NCBI GenBank assembly: GCA_010365115.1
Contig: JAAFGX010000017.1
Location: 1-58,070 of the forward strand
Origin: Paludibacter sp.
GTDB lineage: Bacteria; Bacteroidota; Bacteroidia; Bacteroidales; Paludibacteraceae
DNA: 58,070 bases
Direction: 5' to 3'
The position numbers and the translations under genes were made by a program. The notes under the pieces are model-generated. The model was not told the origin of the DNA. It ran no database searches and saw nothing but the letters and a program-made list of their open reading frames with translations. Below are positions 17,501 to 25,237 of this stretch, one piece after another; position 1 is the stretch's first letter, and each line of letters begins with the position of its first letter.

Positions 17501-17936
17501 ACAAGTTGTGATTTGCTTTCAAAAAATTGTATCTTTGACTTGATTAACAACAACCAACGAATCAATAAATGCAGCTTTATTGTTGTGATTTGCTTTCAAA
17601 AAATTGTATCTTTGACTTGATTAACAACTGAAGTCTATCGCTGTTGTGTGCCATTCAAGTTGTGATTTGCTTTCAAAAAATTGTATCTTTGACTTGATTA
17701 ACAACCTCTTTGTATGTTTTAGCATAGCCAATAACGTTGTGATTTGCTTTCAAAAAATTGTATCTTTGACTTGATTAACAACTAAATTTGAATGCTTCAG
17801 AACAATCTGCAAGTTGTGATTTGCTTTCAAAAAATTGTATCTTTGACTTGATTAACAACTAATGCGTTTATTTTTGTCGTCGTGAATTCGTTGTGATTTG
17901 CTTTCAAAAAATTGTATCTTTGACTTGATTAACAAC
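11583..17936 (+). CRISPR. Type II-C CRISPR array, 83 repeats and 82 spacers
   Basis: The 47-bp repeat starts GTTGTGATTTGCTTTC and ends CTTGATTAACAAC, with GTTG/CAAC inverted ends. Counting every repeat start by eye gives 83 repeats: 73 periods of 77 bp, eight of 76 and one of 78, so spacers are 29-31 nt, mostly 30. Repeats are near identical; the tenth (12275-12321) has GATAAACAAC. The + strand is the crRNA strand, because the tracrRNA anti-repeat at 25079-25104 is complementary to it and a terminator stands after the last repeat. Each repeat contains TATCTTTG (repeat nt 26-33) with TTG 21 nt upstream, a possible promoter for each spacer. Spacers 74 and 75 overlap by 29 nt, and spacers 12 and 36 differ at one base. 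Confidence 0.98.
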
Positions 17937-18013
17937 ACGATATGTGTAATGTGTAATCAGTCAATTAGTTGTGGCAGCATTTAGAATTAAAAAATCAGTT
18001 GTTTATTCAAACG

Positions 18014-18043
18014 AAATCCCGCTCACAAGGCGGGATTTTTGTT
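18014..18043 (+). terminator. Rho-independent terminator downstream of the array
   Basis: AAATCCCGC (18014-18022) and GCGGGATTT (18030-18038) form a 9-bp stem with a 7-nt loop and a following T run. It is placed 77 bp after the last repeat and oriented to stop + strand transcripts, supporting + strand array transcription. The 77 bp between (17937-18013) are AT-rich and would also be the leader position if spacers enter at the cas side. Confidence 0.75.
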
Positions 18044-18047
18044 CCTG

Positions 18048-18077
18048 TTGGTTGGTTGGTTGGTTGGTTGGTTGGGG
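18048..18077. repeat. TTGG microsatellite
   Basis: About seven perfect tandem copies of a 4-bp TTGG unit directly after the array terminator. It is prone to slippage, so copy number may vary between isolates. Confidence 0.9.
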
Positions 18078-18082
18078 TATAT

Positions 18083-18115
18083 AACTTTTCCAAAGTTTTG
18101 AACTTTGGAAAAGTT
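18083..18115. repeat. REP-like palindrome, copy 1 (perfect)
   Basis: A perfect inverted repeat of two 15-nt arms, AACTTTTCCAAAGTT and AACTTTGGAAAAGTT, around TTG. Its right arm runs straight into the first unit of the adjoining minisatellite. Six further copies, of varying quality, lie in the cas region. Confidence 0.85.
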
Positions 18116-18969
18116 GATGAAGGAAAAGTTGATGAAGTAAAAGTTGATGATGGAAAAGTTGATGAAGGAAAAATTGATGAAGGAAAAGTTGATGAAGGAA
18201 AAATTGATGAAGGAAAAGTTGATGAAGTAAAAGTTGATGAAGTAAAAGTTGATGATAGGAAAAGCAGACGATAGGAAAAAGTAGACGATTGGAAAAGTTG
18301 ATGAAGTAAAAGTTGATGAAGGAAAAGTTGATGAAGTAAAAGTTGATGAAGGAAAAGTTGATGAAGGAAAAGTTGATGAAGTAAAAGTTGATGATAGGAA
18401 AAGCAGACGATAGGAAAAGCAGACGATAGGAAAAAGTAGACGATTGGAAAAGTTGATGAAGTAAAAGTTGATGAAGGAAAAGTTGATGAAGGAAAAGTTG
18501 ATGAAGGAAAAATTGATGAAGGAAAAGTTGATGAAGTAAAAGTTGATGAAGGACAAATTGATGAAGGAAAAGTTGATGAAGGAAAAGTTGATGAAGGAAA
18601 AAATTGATGAAGTAAAAGTTGATGAAGGAAAAGTTGATGAAGGAAAAATTGATGAAGGAAAAGTTGATGAAGGAAAAGTTGATGAAGGAAAAGTTGATGA
18701 AGGAAAAGTTGATGAAGGAAAAGTTGATGAAGGAAAAGTTGATGAAGTAAAAGTTGATGAAGTAAAAGTTGATGAAGGAAAAATTGATGAAGGAAAAGTT
18801 GATGAAGGAAAAGTTGATGAAGGAAAAGTTGATGAGGGAAAAGTTGATGAAGGAAAAGTTGATGAAGGAAAAGTTGATGAAGGAAAAGTTGATGAAGGAA
18901 AAGTTGATGATAGGAATAGCTGACGATAGGAAAAAGTAGACGATTGGAAAAGTTGCTGGTGGAAAAGTT
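18107..18969. repeat. 15-bp minisatellite between the array and cas2
   Basis: About 860 bp of tandem GGAAAAGTTGATGAA units with variants GTAAAAGTTGATGAA and GGAAAAATTGATGAA. It is interrupted three times by a GATAGGAAAAGCAGACGATA-type block. The first nine bases of the unit are the end of the REP palindrome arm. Because 15 is divisible by three and the unit lacks stops in several frames, long spurious reading frames appear on both strands (GKVDE repeats on +, FPSST or FINFS repeats on -). One-base length changes break these frames, so I do not call a gene. Confidence 0.9.
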
Positions 18970-19026
18970 TATTGAAAGGGAAAAAATGACTAATTGGAGC
19001 GGCTTGATGATAGAAAATAGAAGAGA

Positions 19027-19359
<333 letters not shown>

Positions 19360-19378
19360 TTATTTTTTTTCTTCGACA

Positions 19379-19410
19379 AACTTTTCCAAAGTTTAGAACT
19401 TTTGAAAAGG
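19379..19410. repeat. REP-like palindrome, copy 2 (cas2-cas1 gap)
   Basis: AACTTTTCCAAAGTT, tag, then an imperfect right arm AACTTTTGAAAAGG. It fills most of the 75-bp gap between cas1 and cas2. Confidence 0.8.
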
Positions 19411-19434
19411 TAGTAGGAGGAAATAGTTAATTAA

Positions 19435-20349
19435 TTAGAAATTAGGATATAGTATTTTTCGAATCTCTCCTAAGTAGCATTTAGCCAATGAGGCGGTGGT
19501 TAGTCCCACGGCAATCATCAATGGGCTTCGTTGATTGTTTATTTGTACGTCCAGTACTGGAATATTGAGCAGTTTTGCTTTTATTTGTTTTGATAAATCA
19601 GTGATATCTTCGCCACTTTCCATTATCTCAATAACCAATTTATCTACAAACGGACGGTACGGTTCCATAATGTCATCAGCCAAACAATAGGCGTTATAAC
19701 GATTGTGATGGTGAATGCCCAAGGTAGGTAACAGTCCGCTTGCCACTAACGAACGAGCCACTACTGCCCGCAATATTGCATAGCCATAATTCAGTAAATT
19801 ATTTGGTGGCACTCCTTCGCGACCACGTCTGAAATCTGGAATGTCAGGAAATAGATTCTTCCAATAATAAGCTGCTGCCCGAGCTTCCAGATTGTCGGAA
19901 TCTCCACTTTTTACATCTTCTACCCATACCAACATGTTTTTTACCACCACTTTGCGGGTTGAGTTCAATACATGAGCCTGATTTTCAATTTTTTGCTGAA
20001 TGGTTTGTTGCCAAAGTTGTTTTTGGAGTGGGAGCGAAGCATCTATTTGAGCCTGAAACCGTTCGCTTTGTGTGCTGTTTCCGCTCAAAGGAAGCATTAA
20101 TCCTACAGGCATTCGGCTACTATCGCAGGTTATCAAAGCGCAGTTGTTGGCAAGCAATGCTTCCATCAATCCGTGTGTTATGGTTATTTGTTTGTGATCC
20201 AGTATCACCACGCCAATATCTTCAATGGCTATTGTATTGTTGCCTATTTTGTCGTCCATTCCATTGGCATCAGGCAGGTGAATCAATAACTGAGCATTCC
20301 GCATACTCAGGTAAGCCGGGTTTCCGAAATAAAGCGTGCGTTTTATCAT
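19435..20349 (-). CDS. cas1: CRISPR-associated integrase Cas1 (type II-C)
   Basis: 304 residues, normal for type II Cas1. It begins MIKRTLYFGNPAYLSMRNAQ and shows the catalytic residues Glu155 (NLEARAAAYYW), His213-215 (LGIHHHNRYNA) and Asp225/226 (LADDIMEPYRPF) that bind the metal ion for spacer integration. It works with Cas2 and, in type II systems, with Cas9 and tracrRNA during spacer choice. No csn2 or cas4 is seen, which fits type II-C. It is separated from cas9 by a RAYT transposase gene, an unusual interruption of a cas operon. Confidence 0.97.
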   Translation of the reverse strand: MIKRTLYFGNPAYLSMRNAQLLIHLPDANGMDDKIGNNTIAIEDIGVVILDHKQITITHGLMEALLANNCALITCDSSRMPVGLMLPLSGNSTQSERFQAQIDASLPLQKQLWQQTIQQKIENQAHVLNSTRKVVVKNMLVWVEDVKSGDSDNLEARAAAYYWKNLFPDIPDFRRGREGVPPNNLLNYGYAILRAVVARSLVASGLLPTLGIHHHNRYNAYCLADDIMEPYRPFVDKLVIEIMESGEDITDLSKQIKAKLLNIPVLDVQINNQRSPLMIAVGLTTASLAKCYLGEIRKILYPNF

Positions 20350-20366
20350 ACTCGTAGGTTTTGTAT

Positions 20367-20403
20367 TTAAACTTTTTCAACGTACCAAACTTCGAAAAAG
20401 CAC
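20367..20403. repeat. REP-like palindrome, copy 3 (degenerate)
   Basis: AACTTTTTCAACGTA, cca, AACTTCGAAAAAGC, an imperfect copy just upstream of cas1. The following 35 bp contain short repeats of the type TTTCCAAACAACTAA. Confidence 0.6.
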
Positions 20404-20439
20404 CAAATATTTCCAAACAACTAATATCTCCAAACAACT

Positions 20440-20471
20440 AACTTTTCCAACGTACTAAACTTTGGAAAAGT
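20440..20471. repeat. REP-like palindrome, copy 4 (cas1-RAYT gap)
   Basis: AACTTTTCCAACGTA, cta, AACTTTGGAAAAGT: one arm has diverged by two bases. It ends ten bases from the stop codon of the RAYT gene. Confidence 0.75.
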
Positions 20472-20481
20472 GAAGAAGAGA

Positions 20482-21159
20482 TTATACTTCAAGTTCAAGA
20501 GATTGATGAAATTTACCGAGATACTTCTTGTGCAGATTAATAAATTCTATTTTGCCACCAAAGGTTTTGATTAACTTCTCTACTTCTACAATGGTACTTT
20601 TTCCATCCACCACTTCGAAATAAGAGCAATAACCCCAATCGGAGTATTCTTTGCAAAAACCGTGATGAACAGGATTACGATGAGTATACATTATTGTATT
20701 CAAAAAATGAGCTTTGTCGAGAATTACGTCACGTTTAAAATTTTTTATAAACAATGAACCCATCCGATTGTATACTTTATTGAAAGATTGAGTGTAGCAG
20801 CTAAATAAATTGGCAAATTGTTTGGATAAAAATTTTTCAATCACCTCGTTTGTCTCAACTTTTTCTCTATCGATTTCTTTTCCATCAACTTTTCCAAAGT
20901 TTAGAACTTTGGAAAGGTTATTTTTAGAAAAGTTATTTGATAGTATGAGTTTTTCTATCACTTCGCGTTTTCGAATCCGCACCACCAAATGAAAATGATT
21001 TGGCATCAGGCAATAAGCGTAGGTTTCGGCAATGGGAGAAATATGTACCCGATACTTCTCCAGAAAATAACGAAAGTTATCATCCTCGCTAAACACATTT
21101 TCAAAGCCATTGGCATGATTGAAAATATGATAACTCGTATCGGGTTTAAGTTTTTCCAT
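20482..21159 (-). CDS. REP-associated tyrosine transposase (RAYT, IS200-like HUH family)
   Basis: 225 residues with a Y1-transposase core: HUH metal-binding motif MPNHFHLVVRI (His55, His57) and catalytic Tyr122 in FSCYTQSFNKVYNRMG, then the conserved SLFIKNFKR and YTHRNPVHHGF. Such enzymes nick and rejoin single-stranded DNA and are credited with spreading REP palindromes. Between the HUH motif and the Tyr there is an insertion (about residues 78-108) encoded by a REP-like palindrome inside the gene. The gene lies on the cas strand between cas1 and cas9, flanked by the same palindromes, so these are probably its substrates. It looks intact. Confidence 0.9.
   Translation of the reverse strand: MEKLKPDTSYHIFNHANGFENVFSEDDNFRYFLEKYRVHISPIAETYAYCLMPNHFHLVVRIRKREVIEKLILSNNFSKNNLSKVLNFGKVDGKEIDREKVETNEVIEKFLSKQFANLFSCYTQSFNKVYNRMGSLFIKNFKRDVILDKAHFLNTIMYTHRNPVHHGFCKEYSDWGYCSYFEVVDGKSTIVEVEKLIKTFGGKIEFINLHKKYLGKFHQSLELEV
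20887..20919. repeat. REP-like palindrome, copy 5, inside the RAYT gene
   Basis: AACTTTTCCAAAGTT, tag, AACTTTGGAAAGGTT, in frame within the RAYT coding sequence, encoding [12 protein letters not shown]. The neighbouring GATGGAAAAG continues in the same style as the minisatellite unit, so a whole palindrome plus flank seems to have entered the gene without breaking it. Confidence 0.85.
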
Positions 21160-21183
21160 TATTAGTTCTACTTTTTTTTGCTA

Positions 21184-21205
21184 AACCTTTTCCAAAATTT
21201 TAAAT
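21184..21205. repeat. REP-like palindrome, copy 6 (degenerate, RAYT-cas9 gap)
   Basis: AACCTTTTCCAAAATTTTAA with a decayed right arm, in the 64-bp gap between cas9 and the RAYT gene. Confidence 0.45.
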
Positions 21206-21223
21206 TGAGAAATAATGTTGTAA

Positions 21224-24200
21224 CTATAAAGAGATATTGCCAAGGCGGTCAATCTTAAGTTTGACTGGATTAAGTTTAAATAATGAGTCAACACTTCTAA
21301 TATTATAAAACCTATTATCTGGTTGGTTCATTTTTGTTATATCAAATTTTGTTTCAAGATGATGAGAAAAACGATATTGCTTTTCAGACAAATTTTGAAT
21401 GTTGTATAAATACTTACTAATCATTTTTATATTTTTTGCATTCAAAATGTCTTTAATGATAATATCATCTATACCTAAAATAATCATTTCATTTTGTTGC
21501 ATACTTAATTCAAATGTCCAATCAACAAAAGGTAAATTATTTAAGAATGATTCAGGCAATTTTTTATCCTCAATGATACTCCATACTTCTAATGGACTTT
21601 TTATGATGATTGGGATTCCGTATTTTTTTCGTTCTACAGCATGCCAAAAAGTGCAAAGATGCTCAACCTTTTTACCATCTCTATCGGTGTAAATTGCAAT
21701 ATGATGATTATTTCCTGATTTTACGAAACCAATATCCTTTCCGTTTTCATCTTTCTTTATGGGAACTACGGCTGATAATCCGGTAAAACATCTGACTGAT
21801 TTGATAGGAATTGTTTTATTTACATCAAGGTATATTGGATTATTCTCTAAATCTTTTAGATTGTCAAGTGCTTTCTTAGAGTTAGTTTTGTAAGATTCTC
21901 CTGTGTCAAATCCGAAATTTAGTCTGTTCAAAATTACTTTTCTTATGCCATTATCAACAATTGAATCTAATGTTCTCTGAAATTTATCAATAATAACTTT
22001 GGTTTCTTCTCCCGTTTTTTTATTGATTTTTTCTTTTTGCTCATAGGTTTCCTTTCCTGTAAAAATAAATCCTTGTGAACCCACACCTAATTTATACTTT
22101 TTTACAATCTGATTCTCAAATGATACATGTTTATTTGAACTCTCCTTTTTATACTGTTTAATTGAGCCATATACTCCTTCTTCATGTAACGAACCGCGAG
22201 GAATAATAATTCCTGTTTGAACTATTTTTTTGTTTCCAAGCTTTCCTGCTTTTCGTGTTCCAATGACAGCCACTTTTTTTCCGGATTTAAAAGAAATCAG
22301 GATGTTGGCAACCGCATCTTCAACTTCCGCTGTAGAGATAGGTTGTTCGCTAATAATGTATTTTTCTAATTTGGAGCGTTTCTCTTTGAAATCAATCGTG
22401 CAATTTTCCAACGCTTTTCGAAAATCTTCTTGTGTTTTTTCAGAGGTTAACGTGTTTAATCGTTGAATATAACCTTGCTTAGTGCAGGCTATAGTCAAAG
22501 CATCAATCGCATGGTGTCGGTGATCGTCACGTTTTGTCCATCCAGAAATTACTTCTTTTTGATGCTTGTTTTTTCCATGTTCGCTTTGCCATTCAACGAT
22601 TTCTGTTAAACCCAGTTGTTTGTATTTTTCAAACTGAAGATTCATCGTAATTTCGTCCCAACCCCATAAATGCCTGAGTTCGGAAGTGACTGTTCCGCTG
22701 GTGGCCCAAACATTGTAACAAATCGTTTGAAGTATTTCTCTGGCTTTGCGTGATATGTATTGAGTTTCACGAAGTTGACGATCGATAAAATTATCGGGAA
22801 TTTTCTCTTCAGTCATCAAGAGTTTGTCCCGTTTTGCTTTATTGATAACATGATTGGCATATAATGAATTTACTCTTTCGATATAAGCTTCAAGTACAGC
22901 TGTTGGTTTACTTTTCATAAAGTCATAGGCAGTCAAATCGTTTTTATTCTTATTGCAATGACGGTGAGCCAATGTTTTGTTACTTTGTGAATCGTCAAAT
23001 AATTTCGATTTTGGAATAATGTGTTCAATATCCACATCATTACCTTTTATTGCTTCGGTCAATGAAATAGGTTGACCGCAATAAATACAAACAGCATTCA
23101 ATTTCTTTTCTTCATTATCAATTTCTTCGTACAGTCTCCATTTGAGAATATTGTTACGAGTTGCCTTTAATCCATATTCCGCAAGTCGTTTTGTAATATT
23201 CTCATTCTCACGTTGACGTTTTGTGTTTTTCTTTTCAGCTTCGTTCCGTTCATCTTTACTTTGCTTTAGTTCACGAGCAAGCTCAACTCTTATTTCATCG
23301 GGCTTGCCGTACTTTTCAATAATTGCATTCACCACATTCACCATTTGGTTGAGAATTTTTTCGACAATAGGTTGACGAAGAGAATTCTTTTGTATTGGTT
23401 TCAAAGTATCCAGCAATTTCCGTTTTAGGTTTTCATCTTTGGTCAATGAATCAGAATGTTCGTAGCCGGCATAGCTCATGGCTTCACTGTATTTATTGCC
23501 TTCCATTAAATAAGGTAAAATTTTACGAATGACTTTTGCAGATTTATTTCCAAAAGCATATTTGCTGAAATCAATTTCAGCTAGATTGTCTGCAATATTG
23601 GGTTCAATACTAAATTTGGCTTGCAATGCATTGCTGCACTCTTGCTTGTCCTGAATAGAATAAATGATGTGCCAGAGTTGATAAAATTGTTCTTGCTCAA
23701 TTTTTGCATCTATAAATTTAATAGACTTTTCATCTAATATCTCTCCAGTCTTTTTATCAATTAGGTATCCTTTTTTTTCAGTCTCAACAGTGTGTAAATT
23801 CAAATTCAAAAGATGGTTGTATTTAGTTGAGTTCCCAAAACACTGCCGAATGGCATGTTTAGTGATATTGCCGACTAGCCCTCTTTCTACCTGTTTATTG
23901 ATGTAACAATTCTTTTTGTCGAGTTTGAGTATCTTTAGCAAATCTGTGACTGTTAGCTTTTCATTGTTATCTAAGTGTTGAAAGATAGCTTGTTTTTGTT
24001 CCACACTGATTTCAATATCTCCACCTGACCTTGAACCTACTTTGATATTATTTACATTTTCCCACATTTTAGATAACTGATAGATTGGGGAACTTTTGGG
24101 GGCTGATTTCGGACCTACAAAATATTCTTTTCCGTCTTTACCTGTTCGCCAAAATCCTTCAAACTCGCATACGGAAACTAACCCCTTTTGTGATTTTAAT

Positions 24201-24979
24201 GGACGTTGATTATAGACAATCATATTTCTAATTGTATTATACAATCCACCTTTTATTACTTCTTGACGATAATGTTCTTGTTTTTCACCAGGGAATATAC
24301 CTTTAGCAATTTGATTTAAGATTTCTTCTGAACAATTGTCCAAAAATAAATGGTGTTTTGATTGTTCCTGCCAAATAGCATCAAACTCCTCTATATATGC
24401 CTCTCGGGGAAAGATGTTTTCTTTTACTTTGAAAAATGGGTCATTGGATAATTCCTTATAAAAATATTGCCCGATTGTTAGATTGAGTTCTTTTATCTTT
24501 TCGTGTCTACTTTTTACTGTAGAGACATATTCGGTATCTTTCTTTCCTAAATTTGCATCACTACGGCTACTTTTGTAACCGCGCTTTTGATTGAACCATA
24601 ACAATAGCCTACCAAGTTCTTGTAAGGCTATTTCTGAATAAACAGCATTGTTTCGCAATGCCCAAAGTTCTATTTTAGGCAAATTCTTCAATGTTTCGTT
24701 GGGGAACATATTTGTTTTCCCTAAAGATTCAACCAAGTATTTTCGACGTAGTTGATATCTGTCATACCCTTTTCGTGCCGTTCTGGCTTTCGTGCGAAGT
24801 GAATTTCTGCTTTCACCAGTACCTTTAGCAAAGTCTTTTCCTTCTGTACCTTCATAAGGGATGATTCTACTCCCTAATCCAAGTATTTGGGTTTTGATCT
24901 TTCCTTTCTCGGTTTTTTCTTCAATAACACTCCAACCTACAGATGCTGTTCCCAAATCCAAACCTAATATCTTTTTCAT
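21224..24979 (-). CDS. cas9: CRISPR-associated endonuclease Cas9, type II-C
   Basis: 1251 residues, within the usual II-C range. RuvC-I is ILGLDLGTASVGWSVIEE with catalytic Asp8; the arginine-rich bridge helix spans about 58-80 (RTKARTARKGYDRYQLRRKY); RuvC-II has Glu566 in IRVELARELK; HNH has a CIYCG pair (Cys631/634), His653 in DVDIEHIIPKS and HCNKNKN near 674-680; RuvC-III is DDHRHHAIDALT with His823 and Asp826. All nuclease residues are present, so both strands of a target should be cut. The C-terminal 350 residues hold the wedge and PAM-interacting domains. The gene is intact, reads towards cas1-cas2, and a tracrRNA reads away from its start. The PAM cannot be deduced here. Confidence 0.98.
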   Translation of the reverse strand: MKKILGLDLGTASVGWSVIEEKTEKGKIKTQILGLGSRIIPYEGTEGKDFAKGTGESRNSLRTKARTARKGYDRYQLRRKYLVESLGKTNMFPNETLKNLPKIELWALRNNAVYSEIALQELGRLLLWFNQKRGYKSSRSDANLGKKDTEYVSTVKSRHEKIKELNLTIGQYFYKELSNDPFFKVKENIFPREAYIEEFDAIWQEQSKHHLFLDNCSEEILNQIAKGIFPGEKQEHYRQEVIKGGLYNTIRNMIVYNQRPLKSQKGLVSVCEFEGFWRTGKDGKEYFVGPKSAPKSSPIYQLSKMWENVNNIKVGSRSGGDIEISVEQKQAIFQHLDNNEKLTVTDLLKILKLDKKNCYINKQVERGLVGNITKHAIRQCFGNSTKYNHLLNLNLHTVETEKKGYLIDKKTGEILDEKSIKFIDAKIEQEQFYQLWHIIYSIQDKQECSNALQAKFSIEPNIADNLAEIDFSKYAFGNKSAKVIRKILPYLMEGNKYSEAMSYAGYEHSDSLTKDENLKRKLLDTLKPIQKNSLRQPIVEKILNQMVNVVNAIIEKYGKPDEIRVELARELKQSKDERNEAEKKNTKRQRENENITKRLAEYGLKATRNNILKWRLYEEIDNEEKKLNAVCIYCGQPISLTEAIKGNDVDIEHIIPKSKLFDDSQSNKTLAHRHCNKNKNDLTAYDFMKSKPTAVLEAYIERVNSLYANHVINKAKRDKLLMTEEKIPDNFIDRQLRETQYISRKAREILQTICYNVWATSGTVTSELRHLWGWDEITMNLQFEKYKQLGLTEIVEWQSEHGKNKHQKEVISGWTKRDDHRHHAIDALTIACTKQGYIQRLNTLTSEKTQEDFRKALENCTIDFKEKRSKLEKYIISEQPISTAEVEDAVANILISFKSGKKVAVIGTRKAGKLGNKKIVQTGIIIPRGSLHEEGVYGSIKQYKKESSNKHVSFENQIVKKYKLGVGSQGFIFTGKETYEQKEKINKKTGEETKVIIDKFQRTLDSIVDNGIRKVILNRLNFGFDTGESYKTNSKKALDNLKDLENNPIYLDVNKTIPIKSVRCFTGLSAVVPIKKDENGKDIGFVKSGNNHHIAIYTDRDGKKVEHLCTFWHAVERKKYGIPIIIKSPLEVWSIIEDKKLPESFLNNLPFVDWTFELSMQQNEMIILGIDDIIIKDILNAKNIKMISKYLYNIQNLSEKQYRFSHHLETKFDITKMNQPDNRFYNIRSVDSLFKLNPVKLKIDRLGNISL

Positions 24980-25047
24980 TTTGTAATATTTATTTAAGTC
25001 ATTTAATTGGCGCTAAAGTTAAATATAAAATTTTTAATAAACTAATA

Positions 25048-25077
25048 TTGTTAGATATTATTTTTTACATATCTTTG
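25048..25077 (+). promoter_or_regulatory. tracrRNA promoter
   Basis: TTG (25048-25050), 19 nt, TATCTTTG (25070-25077). The -7 box is identical to that inside every CRISPR repeat. Transcription would begin about 6-8 nt downstream, within or just before the anti-repeat. Confidence 0.7.
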
Positions 25078-25082
25078 CAATA

Positions 25083-25170
25083 CAATTTTTGAAGCAAATC
25101 ACAATAAGGATTATTCCGTTGTGAAAACATTTAAAGCGGCCTTGTAGTAATACAGGGTCGCTTTCTTGTA
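25083..25170 (+). ncRNA. tracrRNA
   Basis: The + strand segment ATACAATTTTTGAAGCAAATC plus ACAA (25080-25104) is complementary to the first 28 nt of the CRISPR repeat: 13 bp (TTGTGATTTGCTT with AAGCAAATCACAA), a one-base bulge, then 12 bp with one extra A in the repeat. After it comes a small GGATTATTCC hairpin (108-117 of this line), a linker, and a long stem AAAGCGGCCTTGTA-gtaa-TACAGGGTCGCTTT (25133-25164, with two G-T pairs) followed by TTCTT, a terminator-like 3' end. It is divergent from cas9. Exact ends are estimates; the RNA may start a few bases later and read on to the next palindrome. Confidence 0.88.
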
Positions 25171-25175
25171 TAAAC

Positions 25176-25208
25176 AACTATTCCAAAGTTTAGAACTTTG
25201 GAAAGGTT
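25176..25208. repeat. REP-like palindrome, copy 7 (after tracrRNA)
   Basis: AACTATTCCAAAGTT, tag, AACTTTGGAAAGGTT. It stands between the tracrRNA and the convergent phosphotransacylase gene and could act as a second, backup terminator. This is the outermost copy; I saw none beyond the cas region. Confidence 0.8.
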
Positions 25209-25237
25209 GAAAGACTATTAATAAAAGAGAAAGAGTC

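Noticed and set aside
11583..17936. Minus-strand transcription of the array, co-directional with cas genes
   Set aside because: The tracrRNA anti-repeat complements the + strand repeat, the TATCTTTG boxes point to +, and a terminator follows the last repeat on +.
18543..18923. Plus-strand [10 protein letters not shown] repeat proteins in the minisatellite
   Set aside because: Same cause; no ribosome binding site, and single-base length changes break the frame in several places.
21224..24979. Possibility of a nuclease-dead Cas9
   Set aside because: Asp8, Glu566, His653, His823 and Asp826 are all present, and the frame is intact.
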